Shown here in pieces: positions 34,971 to 38,027 of a stretch of 38,027 nt of DNA. The DNA lies in NCBI RefSeq assembly GCF_019655335.1, contig NZ_BPFD01000047.1:1-38027 (forward strand), in the 5' to 3' direction. The translations under genes were made by a program, and so were the position numbers. Position 1 is the stretch's first letter. Each line of letters opens with the position of its first letter. The notes below the pieces were generated by a model. It worked only from the letters and a program-made list of their open reading frames with translations, ran no database searches and was not told the DNA's origin. Source of the stretch: Shewanella hafniensis (GTDB taxonomy: Bacteria; Pseudomonadota; Gammaproteobacteria; Enterobacterales; Shewanellaceae).

Positions 34971-35309
34971 TTACTGCGAAGGTTGATCAACCTCTATGTA
35001 TAGCTCGCGCTGCTGGTAATGGTATGGCCGATAGTTATGCTCCCCACAGGTAAAATAGCGATAGGGCTTCATCACAGTAATACAACCTAAGGGTAAAGCC
35101 TGCAGAATTTGGATCTGCTGTTGACGACGAAGCGACTCCTGCCACTCAAAATCCTTGAGCACTTGATCACGCACAGCAAAGGCATCGACAGGCTCACTCG
35201 AGCGGTTAACTATGATTTCCCCTGCTAAGGTAGATACTGATATCAAGCCAGCAATAACGATAAGGCTGAGTCGCGTAAATTGACCGACAGCTGTGGCATG
35301 TAAGCTCAT
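34971..35309 (-). CDS. Small exported protein, unknown function
   Basis: A 112-aa protein with an N-terminal hydrophobic signal (LSLIVIAGLISVSTLAGEI), probably cleaved near TLAG, so it is periplasmic or outer-membrane associated. The mature part is Gln- and Arg-rich in the middle (EWQESLRRQQQIQIL) with two Cys (GCITV and FTCGEH) likely bridged, and aromatic-rich at the end. No family was recognised. AGGGGTGA lies just before the ATG. It is 127 bp upstream of the transglutaminase/TPR gene on the same strand, so it could share a transcript. Confidence 0.7.
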   Translation of the reverse strand: MSLHATAVGQFTRLSLIVIAGLISVSTLAGEIIVNRSSEPVDAFAVRDQVLKDFEWQESLRRQQQIQILQALPLGCITVMKPYRYFTCGEHNYRPYHYQQRELYIEVDQPSQ

Positions 35310-35442
35310 AGTTCACCCCTCTGTTCGTGCAGTAAATACTGTAGGTAAATAGTGTAGGTAAATCATGCTGTAAGGTAATGCACGTCAGCCTGTTAAGCCC
35401 CACTCTAAACCGCCTTGAGCTTAACCCATGACTAAGCCCCAT

Positions 35443-35469
35443 AAAAAAGCAGAGCCTACGCTCTGCTTT
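35443..35469 (-). terminator. amtB terminator
   Basis: On the minus strand AAAGCAGAGC, loop GTAG, GCTCTGCTTT is followed by TTTTAT (six T in all). It lies about 60 bp past the amtB stop. Confidence 0.85.
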
Positions 35470-35527
35470 ACTATCCCTCGAACCACGCTAGGCATCAAGT
35501 TGAATCACCATTCATTCGCCAGTTTAC

Positions 35528-36778
35528 TTAACCAGCATTTTTAACCGTAACAAACTCTGGGTAAGCATCGATACCACAATCAGACGCATCCATACCATTG
35601 TATTCTTCTTCCTCAGTCACACGGATCCCCATGGTTTTCTTAATCGCATACCAAACCACAAAGGATGAACAGAATACCCAAGTAAAGATGAAGGCTGCAC
35701 CGGTCAACTGCCCAGTAATGGTCGCATCAGCGTTGGATAATGGCACACACATTAACCCAAGGAAACCCGCCACGCCGTGTACTGAAATCGCGCCCACTGG
35801 ATCATCGATCTTAATGCGATCTAAGCCCACAATAGAGAACACCACTAAACCACCAGCAACCACACCAATCACGCCCGCCATTAACAATGAAGGTGATAGC
35901 GGATCTGCCGTAATCGCCACTAAACCCGCCAGAATACCGTTGAGTATCATGGTTAAATCCGCTTTACCCCAAATCATCTTACATACGATAAGCGCAGAGA
36001 TAGCACCAAATGCCGCCGCAGTATTAGTATTAACGAACACTTTTGCCACTGAGCTCGCATTCGCCGCATCCGACACCATTAATTGCGATCCACCGTTGAA
36101 GCCAAACCAGCCCATCCACAGAATAAACATACCTAAGGTTGCCATTGGCAAATTAGAGCCTGGGATAGGATTCACTTGACCGTTAGGGCCATATTTACCC
36201 TTACGTGCACCGAGCAATAATACCCCCGCAATCGCTGCAGTCGCACCAGTCATGTGCACAATACCGCTACCCGCAAAGTCCACAAAGCCCAGTTTTGCGA
36301 TAAAACCTTGGCCCCAAGTCCAATACCCTTCCACTGGATAGATAACCGCAGTCATTACCACAGAGAAGAACAGGAAAGCCCATAACTTCATCCGTTCCGC
36401 CACGGCGCCAGAGACAATTGACATCGCCGTTGCCACAAACACCACTTGGAAGAAGAAGTCAGATTCTAATGCATGGCTCGCATCCGATGATTGAGAACCG
36501 ATTAAGGTACCAATCGATGGCAACCAGCCTCCTTCAGTGTTATCGACATACATAATGTTGTAGCCAACCAATAGGTACATCACACAGGCAATCGCGTACA
36601 ACACCACGTTCTTAGTTAAAATTTCAGTGGTGTTTTTAGAGCGAACTAAGCCCGCTTCTAACATGGCAAATCCCGCTGCCATCCACATTACCAAAGCACC
36701 TGAGATCAAAAAGTAAAAGGTATCGAGTGCAAAGCGTAGTTCAGTGACTGTGCCACCTAGTTTTGTTAATTCTTCCAT
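35528..36778 (-). CDS. amtB: Ammonium transporter AmtB
   Basis: A 416-aa inner-membrane ammonium channel of the Amt/Rh family. The start MEELTK at 36778 follows AAGGGG; an open extension of 19 codons upstream overlaps glnK and is disregarded. Family residues: the GLVRSKN segment in TM1, the two pore histidines in GIVHMTGATAAI and ISVHGVAGFLG, and the C-terminal tail that binds GlnK. There is no obvious signal peptide. It starts 10 nt after glnK, so both are co-translated. A C-terminal acidic region (TEEEEYNGMDASDCGIDAYPE) is typical of this Amt branch. Confidence 0.96.
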   Translation of the reverse strand: MEELTKLGGTVTELRFALDTFYFLISGALVMWMAAGFAMLEAGLVRSKNTTEILTKNVVLYAIACVMYLLVGYNIMYVDNTEGGWLPSIGTLIGSQSSDASHALESDFFFQVVFVATAMSIVSGAVAERMKLWAFLFFSVVMTAVIYPVEGYWTWGQGFIAKLGFVDFAGSGIVHMTGATAAIAGVLLLGARKGKYGPNGQVNPIPGSNLPMATLGMFILWMGWFGFNGGSQLMVSDAANASSVAKVFVNTNTAAAFGAISALIVCKMIWGKADLTMILNGILAGLVAITADPLSPSLLMAGVIGVVAGGLVVFSIVGLDRIKIDDPVGAISVHGVAGFLGLMCVPLSNADATITGQLTGAAFIFTWVFCSSFVVWYAIKKTMGIRVTEEEEYNGMDASDCGIDAYPEFVTVKNAG

Positions 36779-36788
36779 TATCAGCCCC

Positions 36789-37127
36789 TTATAGCGCTTC
36801 TGTATCGAGTTCACCCGTACGGATACGGATAGCATGTTCTAAGTCGACGACGAAGATCTTACCGTCGCCAATTTTCCCCGTATGAGCCGCAGTGGTGATG
36901 GCCTCAATCAACATGTCGAGATTTTCAGCCTTAGTGGCAATTTCTAGTTTTACTTTTGGCAAAAAATCCACCTGATACTCGGCGCCACGATACAACTCTG
37001 TGTGCCCTTTTTGACGGCCAAAACCTTTAACTTCGGTCACCGTCATGCCTTCAATACCTATTCCGGCGATAGCTTCACGGACATCATCCAACTTAAACGG
37101 CTTGATGATAGCGCTGACTAGTTTCAT
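36789..37127 (-). CDS. glnK: Nitrogen regulatory protein P-II (GlnK)
   Basis: A trimeric P-II signal protein that senses 2-oxoglutarate and ATP/ADP and blocks AmtB when nitrogen is sufficient. The 112-aa length is standard. MKLVSAIIKPFKLDDVREAI is the family start; the uridylylation tyrosine is Y51 in RGAEYQVDFLPK; the nucleotide-binding KIGDGKIFV block and RIRTGE C-terminus are intact. The start at 37127 follows GGAGGTCAGG. Co-transcription with amtB indicates GlnK rather than GlnB. Upstream lie a sigma54-like promoter and an NtrC-like site, so nitrogen-limitation control is likely. Confidence 0.96.
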   Translation of the reverse strand: MKLVSAIIKPFKLDDVREAIAGIGIEGMTVTEVKGFGRQKGHTELYRGAEYQVDFLPKVKLEIATKAENLDMLIEAITTAAHTGKIGDGKIFVVDLEHAIRIRTGELDTEAL

Positions 37128-37175
37128 CCTGACCTCCAAAAAAACGCGATTGTTATTAACTTGTATCAAAGGTAA

Positions 37176-37191
37176 TTCAATCATTAGGCCA
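37176..37191 (-). promoter_or_regulatory. Candidate sigma54 promoter of glnK-amtB
   Basis: Read on the minus strand, TGGCCTAATGATTGAA matches 9 of 12 defined bases of the sigma54 consensus TGGCACR-N4-TTGCW. The -24 GG is intact; the -12 GC is GA. The transcription start would fall near 37165, about 38 nt before glnK. Confidence 0.45.
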
Positions 37192-37254
37192 AAAATTTAA
37201 CTTGCTGATTAATTTAAAATTTAACTAAATAAGATTATTTTTAAAGGTTAAAAA

Positions 37255-37271
37255 TGCACCATAATCGAGCA
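37255..37271 (-). promoter_or_regulatory. NtrC-like binding site upstream of glnK
   Basis: Minus-strand TGCTCGATTATGGTGCA resembles the NtrC site form TGCAC-N7-GTGCA, with one half exact. It is centred about 98 bp upstream of the predicted sigma54 start, the usual enhancer distance. A second near-match AGCACAAACAAGTGCA overlaps (plus strand, one base short). Confidence 0.5.
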
Positions 37272-37470
37272 CAAACAAGTGCAACGCACTCTTTTAGTGA
37301 GCAGCTTAAGTGCAGTCGCTATTCGACCTTAGGCCTATTGGTAACAAGGTTAAATTGAGGTCTACTGGAAAAGCGTAAATCGAGATGAAATCTGAGCATC
37401 ACAGTACAAGCTCTTAAACAAAAGCGAAGATCATCACTAAGACAATCATCAAGCGCAGAAGGAAGGCCCG

Positions 37471-38013
37471 ATGTTAAAACCTGAAGAATGTGTTCTCGTT
37501 ATCGTCGATGTGCAGGGAAAACTTGCACAAATCATGGATAACAGTGACAAGCTGCACCAACAACTACAGACCTTAATCCAAGGTGCACAATTATTTGAAA
37601 TACCCATACTCTGGTTAGAACAGCTACCCGATAAGCTCGGAGCAACCAGTCCTGAGCTTCAAACCTTGCTAGAGAAAAGCGGCTCCCCCATTGCCAAGCA
37701 ACATTTTAGCGGTTGGCACTGTGAAGAGTTTGCGCAGGCACTCACTAAGACAAATCGTAAACACGTCATACTGGCGGGCATTGAAACCCATGTGTGTGTT
37801 TATCAAACCTGTTGTGACCTTATAGAGCAGCAATATTCGGTGCATCTCGTCGCAGACGGCGTCTCGTCACGCAGTGCTGAGAATAAACAACTGGGTATTC
37901 AGATGATGACAGCCAGAGGCGCCTTATTAACGAACGTTGAATCACTATTATTTGAATTACAACATCAGGCCCAAGGCGAGCGCTTTAGGGCATTATTAAA
38001 ACTGATAAAATAG
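37471..38013 (+). CDS. Isochorismatase-family (cysteine) hydrolase
   Basis: A 180-aa cysteine hydrolase of the isochorismatase superfamily, which cleaves isochorismate or amides such as nicotinamide-like compounds. The catalytic triad is visible: D13 (VIVDVQG), K76 (IAKQHFSG) and C109 (ETHVCVYQTC). The VHLVADGVSSRSAENKQLG segment is typical of the YcaC-like branch, which makes hydrolysis of a small amide more likely than isochorismate cleavage. GAAGGAAGG lies before the ATG. It stands alone, divergent from glnK, and is 14 bp from the window end. Confidence 0.9.
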   Translation: MLKPEECVLVIVDVQGKLAQIMDNSDKLHQQLQTLIQGAQLFEIPILWLEQLPDKLGATSPELQTLLEKSGSPIAKQHFSGWHCEEFAQALTKTNRKHVILAGIETHVCVYQTCCDLIEQQYSVHLVADGVSSRSAENKQLGIQMMTARGALLTNVESLLFELQHQAQGERFRALLKLIK

Positions 38014-38027
38014 TCTTAAATTTATTT

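Overview
The window looks like chromosomal DNA of a Shewanella species or a close relative (Gammaproteobacteria). This is judged from gene content and protein similarity recalled from memory: ygfB-ubiH-ubiI next to gcvTHP, zapA-6S RNA-ygfA, divergent mdh/argR, a TyrA-like DyP peroxidase, an fbpABC-type iron transporter and a glnK-amtB pair. Almost everything is core metabolism with normal-looking genes. Only the first ~2 kb has accessory character: an IS3-family insertion sequence, an AT-rich ankyrin-repeat gene remnant and a block of nested inverted repeats.

Layout. 1-670: right end of an IS3-family element. 671-1881: 3' part of an ankyrin-repeat gene whose reading frame runs straight out of the IS junction, so the IS very probably interrupted it. 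1890-2096: bidirectional terminator and nested inverted repeats. 2100-6620 (minus): glycine cleavage system gcvT-gcvH-gcvP, with a terminator-like hairpin between gcvH and gcvP. 6875-10122 (minus): ubiI, ubiH, ygfB. 10293-11660 (plus): zapA, 6S RNA and ygfA (folate salvage). 11804-12550 (minus): folM, separated from ygfA by a CTAG-rich hairpin cluster. 12818-13213 (plus): DCC thiol-disulfide protein. 13321-15021: mdh and argR diverge, with an exact ARG box in front of argR. 15169-16810: a divergent SDR/LysR pair.

16883-23723 (minus) carries a DyP peroxidase, a gamma-glutamyltransferase and a ferric-iron ABC transporter (fbpA, fbpB, fbpC). Both the DyP gene and fbpA have a Fur-box-like site upstream. 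23943-24353 is a small Arg/His-rich membrane protein divergent from fbpA. 24368-26525 (minus): GST, ferredoxin-NADP reductase, and a protein that resembles DUF5610. 26752-28875 (plus): a 25-codon leader ORF, a secreted histidine phosphatase and a membrane-anchored glutamate-synthase-like FMN protein. 29027-32185: three small proteins and an Atm1-type ABC exporter. 32289-33344 (minus): aroG. 33650-35309 (minus): a lipoprotein combining a transglutaminase-like domain with TPRs, and a small secreted protein. 35528-37127 (minus): glnK-amtB, with an NtrC-like site and a sigma54-like promoter. 37471-38013 (plus): an isochorismatase-family hydrolase.

No CRISPR array, tRNA, rRNA, phage or defence island was seen, and I found no convincing new multi-gene system. 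The items most worth following up are the IS-split ankyrin gene with its adjacent nested repeats, the small unannotated proteins (25, 58, 69, 86 and 136 aa), the Shine-Dalgarno-sequestering hairpin in the ggt leader, the shared Fur-like sites of dyp and fbpA, and the transglutaminase/TPR lipoprotein.
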